From Rubrobacter calidifluminis (lineage in GTDB: Bacteria; Actinomycetota; Rubrobacteria; Rubrobacterales; Rubrobacteraceae), in the NCBI RefSeq assembly GCF_028617075.1, contig NZ_JAQKGV010000007.1, positions 1 through 64,000 on the forward strand: a stretch of DNA of 64,000 nucleotides, in the 5' to 3' direction. The notes below the pieces were generated by a model. That model saw only the letters and a list, made by a program, of their open reading frames with translations, made no database searches and was not told the origin of the DNA. Numbering within the stretch: position 1 is the stretch's first letter; every line of letters begins with the position of its first letter. The position numbers were made by a program, and so were the translations under genes. Below are positions 57,780 through 64,000 of this stretch, in pieces.

Positions 57780-59330
57780 TCAAGATCTCAGCGCGAGTTT
57801 ACCCGACGTGCCGATCACCCGCCCGGATCCATCCAGAGCCTGCAAGGAGATGTAATGCTCTCCGGTATCGACGGCAATCTTGGTCTCGAAACCGCTACGC
57901 CGGACGAAACCAATGGGTCTCAACCCGGACGGCCCAGGGCCGGCCAGCACCCGCCATCCGGCCAGTTCGGTCGCCCCATTCCAGCTCGCGTAGACCACCT
58001 TTTCGCCTCCAGATGAAGGCCTGACCACTACAGAAGGAGCTTCCTTCGGCCGCCCCTTCCAGGGAAACCGGAAGGCCCTGTAGGAGTCGTCCCCGGGAGG
58101 CAGCGTGGCATCCAGGAACATCTTTCCTTTTCGGGTGTATTCGGAGAACATCCGCTCGCTTCCCCACCCGATGAACACGTTGCCATCAGGGAGTACCTGC
58201 AGGTTTCCCTGGTTGGCAGCGAGCAGCCTCTTTCCGGGATGAGTGTATTCGCGTACCAGCTCTGCTCTCATCTTCTGTTCGTCCAATCCCAGAACGATCC
58301 CGCGTGACATGGCGTGCACCTTCGGATTCGCTCCGTTGTCGAAGATGGTGAGCGTTCCATCCGGCTGACGCCTGGCATCATGCTGGTAGGCGGTCCTGGT
58401 GCCGGCTCCCATCTCGAAGTCGCTCTTCTTTCCCCCCAGGCGCCACATGATCTCTCCGCTGTTACGGTCCACCTTGTAGACGGTCCAAGTGTTGCGGGCA
58501 GAGATCAGAAGATTACCGTCCTGGTCTACGTCTATGGAGTTGATATGAAAGTAGTCGTAGGGGACAGAGAAACTCCGGGAGGGTCGCAGGTAAGATTCCT
58601 CGAGGCCGACATGATCGAGGCTGTGCCACTCGAAGATTACCTCGCCGCTCTGGATGTCCACCTCCTGGGCGATCCCATCCAGTACCGTCCCCCGAGCCGA
58701 ACCGCCGACCGCAGAGAGATCCGCATGAACCGGGCCATATATGGTAAACAATGCGGTATCCTGCGGCGTTATGAGAAATTCGTGTAAATCCCCCTCGTAG
58801 CCGTTACCCGCCCTGACCCTCTTTACCTGCTGGTAGTTATCGTCGAGGATTACGTACTCGCCCGCACCATTATGAAAGACCAACCGCCCCTCCCACCAGG
58901 TAAGGACGGGTCTGCCACGATACTCCTGGACCTTGAAGTCCGTGGCATACTCCTTCTCGCCTTTCAGAGGACAAAACCATATTAGCTCCCCACGATCGTC
59001 GACGATCATGGGACCGTACTGCCCGGGTCCCTTCTTCGGGGCGATGAATATGTAACCCTCCGAATCATCGTCTGCATCGAGCGACACTTCGATGGAAGGA
59101 GGAGCAAAATCCGGACGCGATAGGAACCTGCGCACGGCGGAACCTTCTCGCACATCGTGTCCCGCGGACCGTACACTACCGGCAACAGAGGTGCGCCCGC
59201 GTCTCGTCCTGCCGCCATGCAGCCGTGCATCATCGGTCCCACACCCGGAGAGCCACAGAAACGACATCCCCGCGATTCCCGCACCAACCGCCCCGATAAA
59301 CCTGCGTCTACTGTACCTCTTCGCGTTCAA
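57780..59330 (-). CDS. Exported arylsulfotransferase-family (ASST-like) lipoprotein
   Basis: A 516-residue protein. It begins with a Tat-type signal (SRRRFIGAVGAG) that runs into a lipobox-like LWLSGC, so it is probably exported folded and lipid-anchored. The rest is a beta-propeller-like domain: LIWFCPLKG, LTWWEGRLVFHNGAGEYVI, LHEFLITPQDTALFTIY, HINSIDVDQDGNLLISARNTW, GEIMWRLGGK and QHDARRQPDGTLTIFDNGA, which is the arylsulfotransferase_2 pattern. ASST enzymes move sulfate between phenolic esters without PAPS. TTG 59330 follows GGGGAG. It trails the GT39 gene in the same operon. Confidence 0.82.
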   Translation of the reverse strand: MNAKRYSRRRFIGAVGAGIAGMSFLWLSGCGTDDARLHGGRTRRGRTSVAGSVRSAGHDVREGSAVRRFLSRPDFAPPSIEVSLDADDDSEGYIFIAPKKGPGQYGPMIVDDRGELIWFCPLKGEKEYATDFKVQEYRGRPVLTWWEGRLVFHNGAGEYVILDDNYQQVKRVRAGNGYEGDLHEFLITPQDTALFTIYGPVHADLSAVGGSARGTVLDGIAQEVDIQSGEVIFEWHSLDHVGLEESYLRPSRSFSVPYDYFHINSIDVDQDGNLLISARNTWTVYKVDRNSGEIMWRLGGKKSDFEMGAGTRTAYQHDARRQPDGTLTIFDNGANPKVHAMSRGIVLGLDEQKMRAELVREYTHPGKRLLAANQGNLQVLPDGNVFIGWGSERMFSEYTRKGKMFLDATLPPGDDSYRAFRFPWKGRPKEAPSVVVRPSSGGEKVVYASWNGATELAGWRVLAGPGPSGLRPIGFVRRSGFETKIAVDTGEHYISLQALDGSGRVIGTSGKLALRS

Positions 59331-59389
59331 GATCTCCCCCTCCCCGGGCCCATCAGATGAGCCCTATAGCCAATCCTGATCTCCCGGGC

Positions 59390-61468
59390 TCAGGGCCCGG
59401 ATTGCTGGTATCCCGGGGTAGTGTTTCGTCCCCGGTAGATCCGCTCGAGCACCTCGCGCGCCCTGGCGTCGAGCCCCGGCTGCGCCTTTTCGGGGACGAG
59501 CACGATCCCTTGAGGAAACTTCGAAGTTATCCTCCGTTCGTACCCCGGTCCACGGTCCCGCTCGCATCGTACGAGCCCCAGGATCGTCCTCGCCCCCATC
59601 CAGGTCGGAACGGGCCTCGGAGGGTCACCGGTGCGCTCCAGCAACGCAAAACCAGCGTTTCCCTGATCCCTTCCTTCCTGGTGTAGCCTCACGAAGAGCC
59701 GGCTCTCCACCAGCCCGTCAGAAGACACCATAAGCCCGGTAAGTCTGGGATCGCCGGCAACCATCAGATAGCGGGCGTTTTCCCTCCTCAACTGAGACAT
59801 TATGTGTGGTATGGAATAAGAGAGCACCGTGCAGTTCGATTCATCACTGCTCATCATCACCCAGAGGGCCCGCGGCGGGGTCTGGTAGATGGTGCCGGTA
59901 TCCACGTCCTCGGAGTATCCCTTGGCAGCCGTGGGGTTGGTGATCGGAGGGGATTGATCGAGCCCCAGAGTCGTCCAGCGGTGGCGCCCGCCGTCCTTGA
60001 AAACGAGGTACGACGCATGAAACGGCATGGTGACCACCATGCTCCCCGGAGGCACCTCCCTCTCCATCCAGCGCACCATGTTCGTGGCCTCCACGACGGT
60101 CCTGCCGCCTCCGGAGGGCCTGACGGGGTGATCGTAGAGCAGGTTGTGGACTTCTTCCGTGGCGACCACCAGCGGGTATACACCCAGGATCAACGCCGAG
60201 ACGGCGGCGATCCAATCAGGGAAACGCCTCACCTTCACATCTCGTGCCACGATGGCGAAGACGTCCGTCACGAGTACGGCGAGCGCGCAGAGCAAGAGGG
60301 TCTGCGGGATGAGAAACTGCCTCTGGTTCCATCCTTCCAGGGTCACGAACAGGACTATGGGAGCCTGGAACAACAGAGAGATGGAGAACACGCGCCACAT
60401 CTGGCCCCCCTTCACGGCCCTCCAGACGGCGTAGCCAGCCGCCACCGGCATGAGAGGCCACAGCGCGATGTAGGGCGCGAGGTGACTCGCGAAATAATCT
60501 CTCAGGGCGGCGAGCGATGCTTCCGGAAACACCGAGCCCCCGGTCTTCGACAGCAGCAAGAAGACGACCACGGGCCACACAGCGAGAATGCTCCAGCCGG
60601 TCCAGGATCGCCTGCGACCGCCGGCGAGAAACCGGTCGAAGGCACCGGAAAAAACGGATACCCCGACGAGCACGACGACCGCCGCCGCCGCGCCCAGGGC
60701 CATCGGGCGCTGCAGATCGGGAGAGAGCCGCCCCACCAGGTATATCTGGCCGCTGGCGGCGCAAACCCAGGCCCACCACGGCAGGCAGGTCAGAACCACC
60801 CCGAGGTAGTGCAGGAAGGCCCTTCGCAACCCCCAGCCGAAGAAAAGCACCGCCAGCAGCGCCAGAGGAAGGTTTACGAGCGCGGTCTCTTTGACGAGTA
60901 TGGCGGCGCCGAGCGCCACCCCGGACAGGAAAGCCGACAGACGGGTGTTCCGCCGGAGGGCGTACATCAACGCCAGCAAAGAAAGGAGGTAGGCGGTCAG
61001 GAGCACCGCGTCTATGTTGAGGGCCTGCGTGTTCATCGCGGTGTACCCGAGGAGCGTGACGGCCGCGGCGGCGACGAGCGCGGCGATGGGGGACGCGAGC
61101 CGCCTGACCAGCAGATAGGCGAGGAGGGGGTTGAGCAGCGCCAGGAGACGCACGGTGAGCGCCAGGGTTCCGGTATCCCGTCCCAGGAACGTCATCAGCC
61201 CGCCCAGCAGGCCCGGGAACAGGGGGCCTCTCTTGATGAAGGGTGCCCCGTTGATGAGGGTGTAGCCCCGGCCGGAGACCAGATGCCACCCGGCGAGGAG
61301 ATATTGTTCCGCATCCTGGGTCAGAACCCACTCGTACCTGAACCATACGAGGGGAGGGGTCGAGAGGAACAAGACGATGGGCAGGAGCGCGAGATCGGTC
61401 CACCCGAACCGGCGTGTGACCTTTCCTGATAGAGCTTTTGCCGAAAGCTTCCCGTCCGTACGCCTCAT
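59390..61468 (-). CDS. Membrane glycosyltransferase, GT-C/GT39-like
   Basis: A 692-residue protein with about 12 membrane helices in its first 420 residues and a soluble C-terminal domain of about 230 residues. The first outside loop carries LTQDAEQYLLAGWHLVSGRGY, with a DAE acidic motif, and INGAPFIKRGPLFPGLLGG, as in ArnT/PMT-type transferases that use polyprenyl-phosphate sugars outside the membrane. It probably adds a sugar to a lipid, protein or polysaccharide. ATG 61468 has a GGGGGG site. A promoter with an overlapping dyad lies upstream. Confidence 0.82.
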   Translation of the reverse strand: MRRTDGKLSAKALSGKVTRRFGWTDLALLPIVLFLSTPPLVWFRYEWVLTQDAEQYLLAGWHLVSGRGYTLINGAPFIKRGPLFPGLLGGLMTFLGRDTGTLALTVRLLALLNPLLAYLLVRRLASPIAALVAAAAVTLLGYTAMNTQALNIDAVLLTAYLLSLLALMYALRRNTRLSAFLSGVALGAAILVKETALVNLPLALLAVLFFGWGLRRAFLHYLGVVLTCLPWWAWVCAASGQIYLVGRLSPDLQRPMALGAAAAVVVLVGVSVFSGAFDRFLAGGRRRSWTGWSILAVWPVVVFLLLSKTGGSVFPEASLAALRDYFASHLAPYIALWPLMPVAAGYAVWRAVKGGQMWRVFSISLLFQAPIVLFVTLEGWNQRQFLIPQTLLLCALAVLVTDVFAIVARDVKVRRFPDWIAAVSALILGVYPLVVATEEVHNLLYDHPVRPSGGGRTVVEATNMVRWMEREVPPGSMVVTMPFHASYLVFKDGGRHRWTTLGLDQSPPITNPTAAKGYSEDVDTGTIYQTPPRALWVMMSSDESNCTVLSYSIPHIMSQLRRENARYLMVAGDPRLTGLMVSSDGLVESRLFVRLHQEGRDQGNAGFALLERTGDPPRPVPTWMGARTILGLVRCERDRGPGYERRITSKFPQGIVLVPEKAQPGLDARAREVLERIYRGRNTTPGYQQSGP

Positions 61469-61513
61469 CCCCCCGGCCCGGATCAGAGCGGCGATCTCCT
61501 CGGATTATCGGGA

Positions 61514-61543
61514 AGTATAGAAAAGAGCCGTGCGAGGCATCAA
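61514..61543 (-). promoter_or_regulatory. Promoter of the GT39/arylsulfotransferase operon
   Basis: On the minus strand TTGATG (61543-61538) and TATACT (61519-61514) are 18 bases apart. The transcript would start near 61507, 39 bases before ATG 61468. Confidence 0.5.
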
Positions 61544-61549
61544 TGCCTC
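61534..61549. promoter_or_regulatory. Palindrome over the -35 of the GT39 promoter
   Basis: GAGGCAT-CA-ATGCCTC has two perfect 7-base arms with a 2-base centre and covers the -35 box, a typical repressor position. The 2-base centre is too short for an RNA hairpin loop, which favours a DNA-binding site. Confidence 0.45.
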
Positions 61550-61610
61550 TCAGAACCGCTCGTAGCCGGGTCCGAGGTGAGAACTACCTATCGTGGACCA
61601 CCGGCATATT

Positions 61611-61631
61611 TTGTGGCACAATGTGGCCACA
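61611..61631. promoter_or_regulatory. Paired dyads upstream of the toxin-antitoxin genes
   Basis: TTGTGGCACAA (61611-61621) and TGTGGCCACA (61622-61631) are two adjacent palindromes sharing a TGTGGC core, 34 bases upstream of the antitoxin start. Phd/YefM antitoxins bind such repeated short palindromes, so this is the likely autoregulatory operator. Confidence 0.5.
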
Positions 61632-61664
61632 CTCTGGTCAGATCTTCCCCATGCGAGGAGTTTA

Positions 61665-61925
61665 GTGAGAGAAGTAGGAGTGAGAGAGTTCAGGGATCAC
61701 GCCTCCAGCTACCTGTCCAGTGGCGAGCCTCTGGCCGTACGGAGGCACGGCCGCGTAATTGGTTTCTACTTCCCGGTGAAGCAGAAGAACGATACGGAGG
61801 AGCTGCGCGCTGCTCTGCGCGACCTGAGCGAAAGTCTGGCAGAACTGCGGCGCGAGAGCGGCCTCTCGGAAGAAGAACTCGTTCGGGAGCTGGTGCCCCG
61901 CGAGCATGAAAGCCCGGGCAGTTAG
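61665..61925 (+). CDS. Phd/YefM-family antitoxin
   Basis: An 86-residue protein whose N-terminal half (VGVREFRDHASSYLSSGEPLAVRRHGRVIGFYFP) is the DNA-binding Phd/YefM fold, followed by a charged helical C-terminus that would wrap the toxin. GTG 61665 with GAGGAG 5-6 bases upstream is preferred over an ATG at 61593, which would place the operator dyads inside the gene. The PIN toxin gene starts 6 bases after its stop. Confidence 0.85.
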   Translation: MREVGVREFRDHASSYLSSGEPLAVRRHGRVIGFYFPVKQKNDTEELRAALRDLSESLAELRRESGLSEEELVRELVPREHESPGS

Positions 61926-61931
61926 GGCAGC

Positions 61932-62369
61932 TTGCGCCTGGTCATAGACGCCAGCACGCTCGTCGCGGAGCTGCTTCGAGAACGAGGACTGGAACTACTC
62001 GCCAACTCCAATCTCGATCTGTACGTACCCACCCGGATGTGGGAGGAGACCCGGCATGAGGTATCCAGGCGGCTCGAAGTCCGGGTATCCCGGGGGCTTC
62101 CCGCTCCGGTTGCCGCGCGCTTTTGGGACGCTGCCCTGCGTGTTAAGGAACACAGCGTCACGGAGGTACCAGAAGAGGTCTACGAAGGTTCGAAGGGCGA
62201 AGCGCTGTCCAGGTTACCACGGGATGAGAAAGACTGGCAGGTGGTCGCGCTCGCTCTTTCACTCGAAGCAGCCATCCTCACCGAGGATAGAGATTTCTTC
62301 GGCTGCGGGGTTGCAACGTGGACGGCAGACACCATGATCACCTGGCTGCAACGCCATGGTTTATCTTAG
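61932..62369 (+). CDS. PIN-domain (VapC-like) toxin
   Basis: A 145-residue PIN-domain ribonuclease. Acidic active-site residues are D6 (LVIDASTLVAELL), E38 or E39 (WEETRHEV), D101 (DEKDWQVVALAL) and D119 (ILTEDRDFFG). VapC-type toxins cut tRNA or rRNA and are held inactive by their antitoxin. It starts at TTG 61932 with a weak ribosome site (AGGGCAG), suiting lower expression than the antitoxin. Pairing of PIN with Phd/YefM is common. It lies inside the sulfation locus, where it may stabilise the region. Confidence 0.83.
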   Translation: MRLVIDASTLVAELLRERGLELLANSNLDLYVPTRMWEETRHEVSRRLEVRVSRGLPAPVAARFWDAALRVKEHSVTEVPEEVYEGSKGEALSRLPRDEKDWQVVALALSLEAAILTEDRDFFGCGVATWTADTMITWLQRHGLS

Positions 62370-62441
62370 CCCGAGGATTCCTGCTTTTCTCACGCAGGAC
62401 CGGGACCATGAACCCGGCAAGTAGTCGGCTTACCCGGCTCA

Positions 62442-63596
62442 TCAGCTACTGTTTCGCTCGTAGCCGAGCCGGGCGAGGGTCTCGCCGGCCGTCTCCTCGA
62501 AGATCTCACGATCCTTCGTAGTGAAGAGCCTCCGCCAGTCGCCCGCCACGCCCTTGCGGAAGAACGAGGAGGCATCCTCCTCGCCGCGCCCGCGACCGCC
62601 GGAGAGACGCTCGAAGCTCTGCGAGCGGACGCACCCGGCGACTGTCTCTTCGTCGGAGACGGCACCGAGGAAGGAGAAGATGTTTCGCATGTGCCGTTCG
62701 GGGTCTGCGACGAGGTCCTCGTAGCGCACCTCCATGTAGCGGTCCCCGAGCAGGGCTGGACCATCCTGCGCCGCGCCGCCCGTGTAGGAGGACCAGTCGG
62801 AGGCGAGGGTTCGGAGCTGGTCCCCGGTGAAGATGCTCCTGCCGGAGCGGACGAAGCCCTCCGGGTCGGCGCGGTAGGCGGCGCGCTTTTCGGCGATCTC
62901 CGTCCCCTCCTTCACGTTGCCGAAGTTCCAGAGGTGGAAGGCGGCTGAGACGGCGACGTCGCGTCCGTCCCTGATTATGTGGATCACCCGCGCCTCGGGG
63001 TAGATGCGCGAGATCTCACGCACCATCCGGTCGTTGAGGAGCGGGGACTTGTCGCCGACGAGGCGCTTGCCGCTCTTCAAGAGCTCCCGCGTCATGAAGT
63101 AGCCCGCGGCCATGCGGGTCATGGCTTCGATGTGTTCCCGCGGATCTCCGTCGCGGCTCCAGACGGAACGTTCGACCCAGAGCCTCAGGTACTCCGCGTC
63201 GAGCAGAGCCTCGTAGAGCGAGCTCGCCGGGCGGTCGACGTCGTTCTTCTTCAAGGCTTTGCGCTTCCATCCCGCGCCGAAGATGCGCCCCTCGCCCCGG
63301 CAGAGGACCTCGGGGTGGGCGTCGAGCATCCGCATCAGCCAGGTCGTCCCCGAGCGCATGAACCCGACGACGAAGAAGACGGGCGAGGCAGCCTCCGGCG
63401 GCCGCAGCCCGCATCTCCGCAGCTCCTCCTCGAGCGCAGCGATGCGGGCGTCGCGGGTCGAGATCTCCCGGCGAGCCCGCGCCCCCGGAACGAGACCGCG
63501 CACGAAGCCGGCCGGGTCCCTCAGCGCCCGTCTGGCCAGCCTTTCCAACCTCTCGTACGTGTCCGGAGCCATCCTCCGCGGCGAGCGATACGGCAT
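62442..63596 (-). CDS. Sulfotransferase family protein
   Basis: A 384-residue sulfotransferase. An N-terminal helical region of about 65 residues (RLERLARRALRDPAGF, then a coiled-coil-like IAALEEELRR) precedes the PAPS loop FFVVGFMRSGTTWLMRMLDAHP. The 3-prime phosphate motif is VIHIIRDGRDVAVSAAFH, and MEVRYEDLVADPERHMRNIFSFLG closes the fold. ATG 63596 opens the frame. It is leftward, next to the PIN toxin gene, and is the fourth sulfotransferase (including the frameshifted one) in 13 kb. Confidence 0.86.
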   Translation of the reverse strand: MPYRSPRRMAPDTYERLERLARRALRDPAGFVRGLVPGARARREISTRDARIAALEEELRRCGLRPPEAASPVFFVVGFMRSGTTWLMRMLDAHPEVLCRGEGRIFGAGWKRKALKKNDVDRPASSLYEALLDAEYLRLWVERSVWSRDGDPREHIEAMTRMAAGYFMTRELLKSGKRLVGDKSPLLNDRMVREISRIYPEARVIHIIRDGRDVAVSAAFHLWNFGNVKEGTEIAEKRAAYRADPEGFVRSGRSIFTGDQLRTLASDWSSYTGGAAQDGPALLGDRYMEVRYEDLVADPERHMRNIFSFLGAVSDEETVAGCVRSQSFERLSGGRGRGEEDASSFFRKGVAGDWRRLFTTKDREIFEETAGETLARLGYERNSS

Positions 63597-63634
63597 GCGG
63601 GTATTCTAAGCCAGGACGGCCGGGTTTCCCCGCC

Positions 63635-63856
63635 TCACGAGCGGCGGGCTTCAATCATCTCCTTGGGCTCTCTCCAGCTTATAGTCTGCACGGCGCTCTC
63701 GAAGCGCACCTCGAGCCCCCGGCGCGTCAGGCGGACTTCGCTTCTCCCGCGGTCGAGCCAGCGGTTGCTCAGCGGCCCCTCCGCGAGAACGGCCCGGTGG
63801 GCCCTGCGCCACCCGAAGCGCCGCAGATTGTACTCCAGGTCCCGGTAGCGATCCAT
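63635..63856 (-). CDS. Small unrecognised protein
   Basis: A 73-residue basic protein beginning MDRYRDLEYNLRRFGWRRAHRAV. It has no membrane segment or signal; the middle (GRSEVRLTRRGLEVRFESAVQTISW) looks like short beta strands. The ATG at 63856 has only a weak site. It lies 38 bases before the sulfotransferase start on the same strand, so the two could be cotranscribed. No family recognised; it may not be real, although its codon use suits the region. Confidence 0.45.
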   Translation of the reverse strand: MDRYRDLEYNLRRFGWRRAHRAVLAEGPLSNRWLDRGRSEVRLTRRGLEVRFESAVQTISWREPKEMIEARRS

Positions 63857-63871
63857 CGAGCAGACAAGCGA

Positions 63872-63893
63872 TGGCCCCGGGTCTCCGGGGCCA
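63872..63893 (-). terminator. Hairpin after the gene at the window edge
   Basis: A perfect 9-base stem TGGCCCCGG/CCGGGGCCA with a 4-base loop, 15 bases after the stop codon at 63908 on the minus strand. It lacks a T-run, as many terminators in high-GC actinobacteria do. Confidence 0.5.
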
Positions 63894-63907
63894 CCGGGAT
63901 AGAGGTC

Positions 63908-64000
63908 TTACTTTCCGCTGCTTCCGGCGGTATCAGGAGCACTCTGGTCACCCTGCTGGAGCTGCTGCCCGGGTCCCTGCTGCAGGTTGTCCCTGTCGGG
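63908..64000 (-). CDS. C-terminal end of a gene cut by the window edge
   Basis: The last 30 codons of a leftward gene ending in TAA (63910-63908). The tail is rich in Gln, Gly, Asp and Ser (LQQGPGQQLQQGDQSAPD), low complexity and probably disordered, as at the end of many exported or cell-surface proteins. A terminator-like hairpin follows the stop, which supports the frame. Function cannot be told. Confidence 0.5.
   Translation of the reverse strand, partial: PDRDNLQQGPGQQLQQGDQSAPDTAGSSGK

Noticed and set aside
62370-62441. Terminator for the PIN toxin gene (CCGGG...CCCGG at about 62400-62416)
   Set aside because: The stem is only 5 bases and lacks a T-run; it is too weak to call.

Overview
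The window is a high-GC bacterial chromosome segment with short intergenic gaps, many GTG/TTG starts and many 4-base ATGA/GTGA overlaps between same-strand genes. An F420-dependent glucose-6-phosphate dehydrogenase homologue, a SufCBD-Rieske-SufS-SufU operon, an Eis-type acetyltransferase, DUF3618 and holin-like envelope genes and a coupled zur-like/ZIP pair point to Actinomycetota. A deep-branching thermotolerant lineage such as Rubrobacter is the best guess, but it is inferred from gene content only. I found no rRNA, tRNA, CRISPR array, insertion sequence or prophage.

Region 1 (1-11.0 kb) is a sugar-acid catabolism locus. A leftward operon (SDR, MFS transporter, L-fuconate dehydratase-type enolase, a second SDR) diverges from a rightward IclR regulator with MFS transporter, cyclase/hydrolase, MFS transporter, zinc alcohol dehydrogenase, SDR and a D-galactonate dehydratase-type enolase. 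Candidate IclR operators lie between the two arms. Region 2 (11.0-17.5 kb, leftward) looks like one operon: F420-dependent oxidoreductase, DMT exporter, M20 peptidase, DUF3311/SSS symporter pair and amidase. Region 3 (17.6-34.3 kb) holds mixed functions: MFS transporters, Eis-like acetyltransferase, zur-like/ZIP pair, DUF4188 protein, aldo/keto reductase, a Cdc48-like AAA ATPase with an unrecognised N-terminal domain, PduO-type cobalamin adenosyltransferase, a degenerate GGDEF-EAL protein, a GntR/M20 pair, YqeC, and a holin-like/DUF3618 pair.

Region 4 (34.3-44.4 kb) holds LarC, apparently started at CTG, a HAD phosphatase, YgfZ and a small polytopic protein with the signature of Pyr4/PaxB-type transmembrane terpene cyclases. 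It ends with the iron-sulfur cluster operon sufC-sufB-sufD-Rieske-sufS-sufU and a small protein resembling half of a sulfite-oxidase molybdopterin domain. Region 5 (44.4-49.3 kb) is polysaccharide initiation: a CapD-type dehydratase, a WecA-type phosphoglycosyltransferase, an epimerase and dTDP-glucose 4,6-dehydratase.

Region 6 (49.3-64 kb) is the most distinctive. An AIF-like flavoprotein and a small membrane protein precede a compact leftward operon of sulfotransferase, repeat protein, methyltransferase fusion, two glycosyltransferases and sulfotransferase. Next come a frameshifted sulfotransferase, an exported arylsulfotransferase, a GT39-like membrane glycosyltransferase, a Phd/PIN toxin-antitoxin pair and another sulfotransferase. 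Together with region 5 this suggests a locus making and sulfating a surface glycan or glycolipid.

Two window-wide patterns stand out. Five convergent gene pairs end in the same CTAG, giving TAG on each strand. Several genes have a -10-like hexamer exactly 6 bases before the start codon, as expected for leaderless transcripts. No gene-free stretch exceeds 300 bases.
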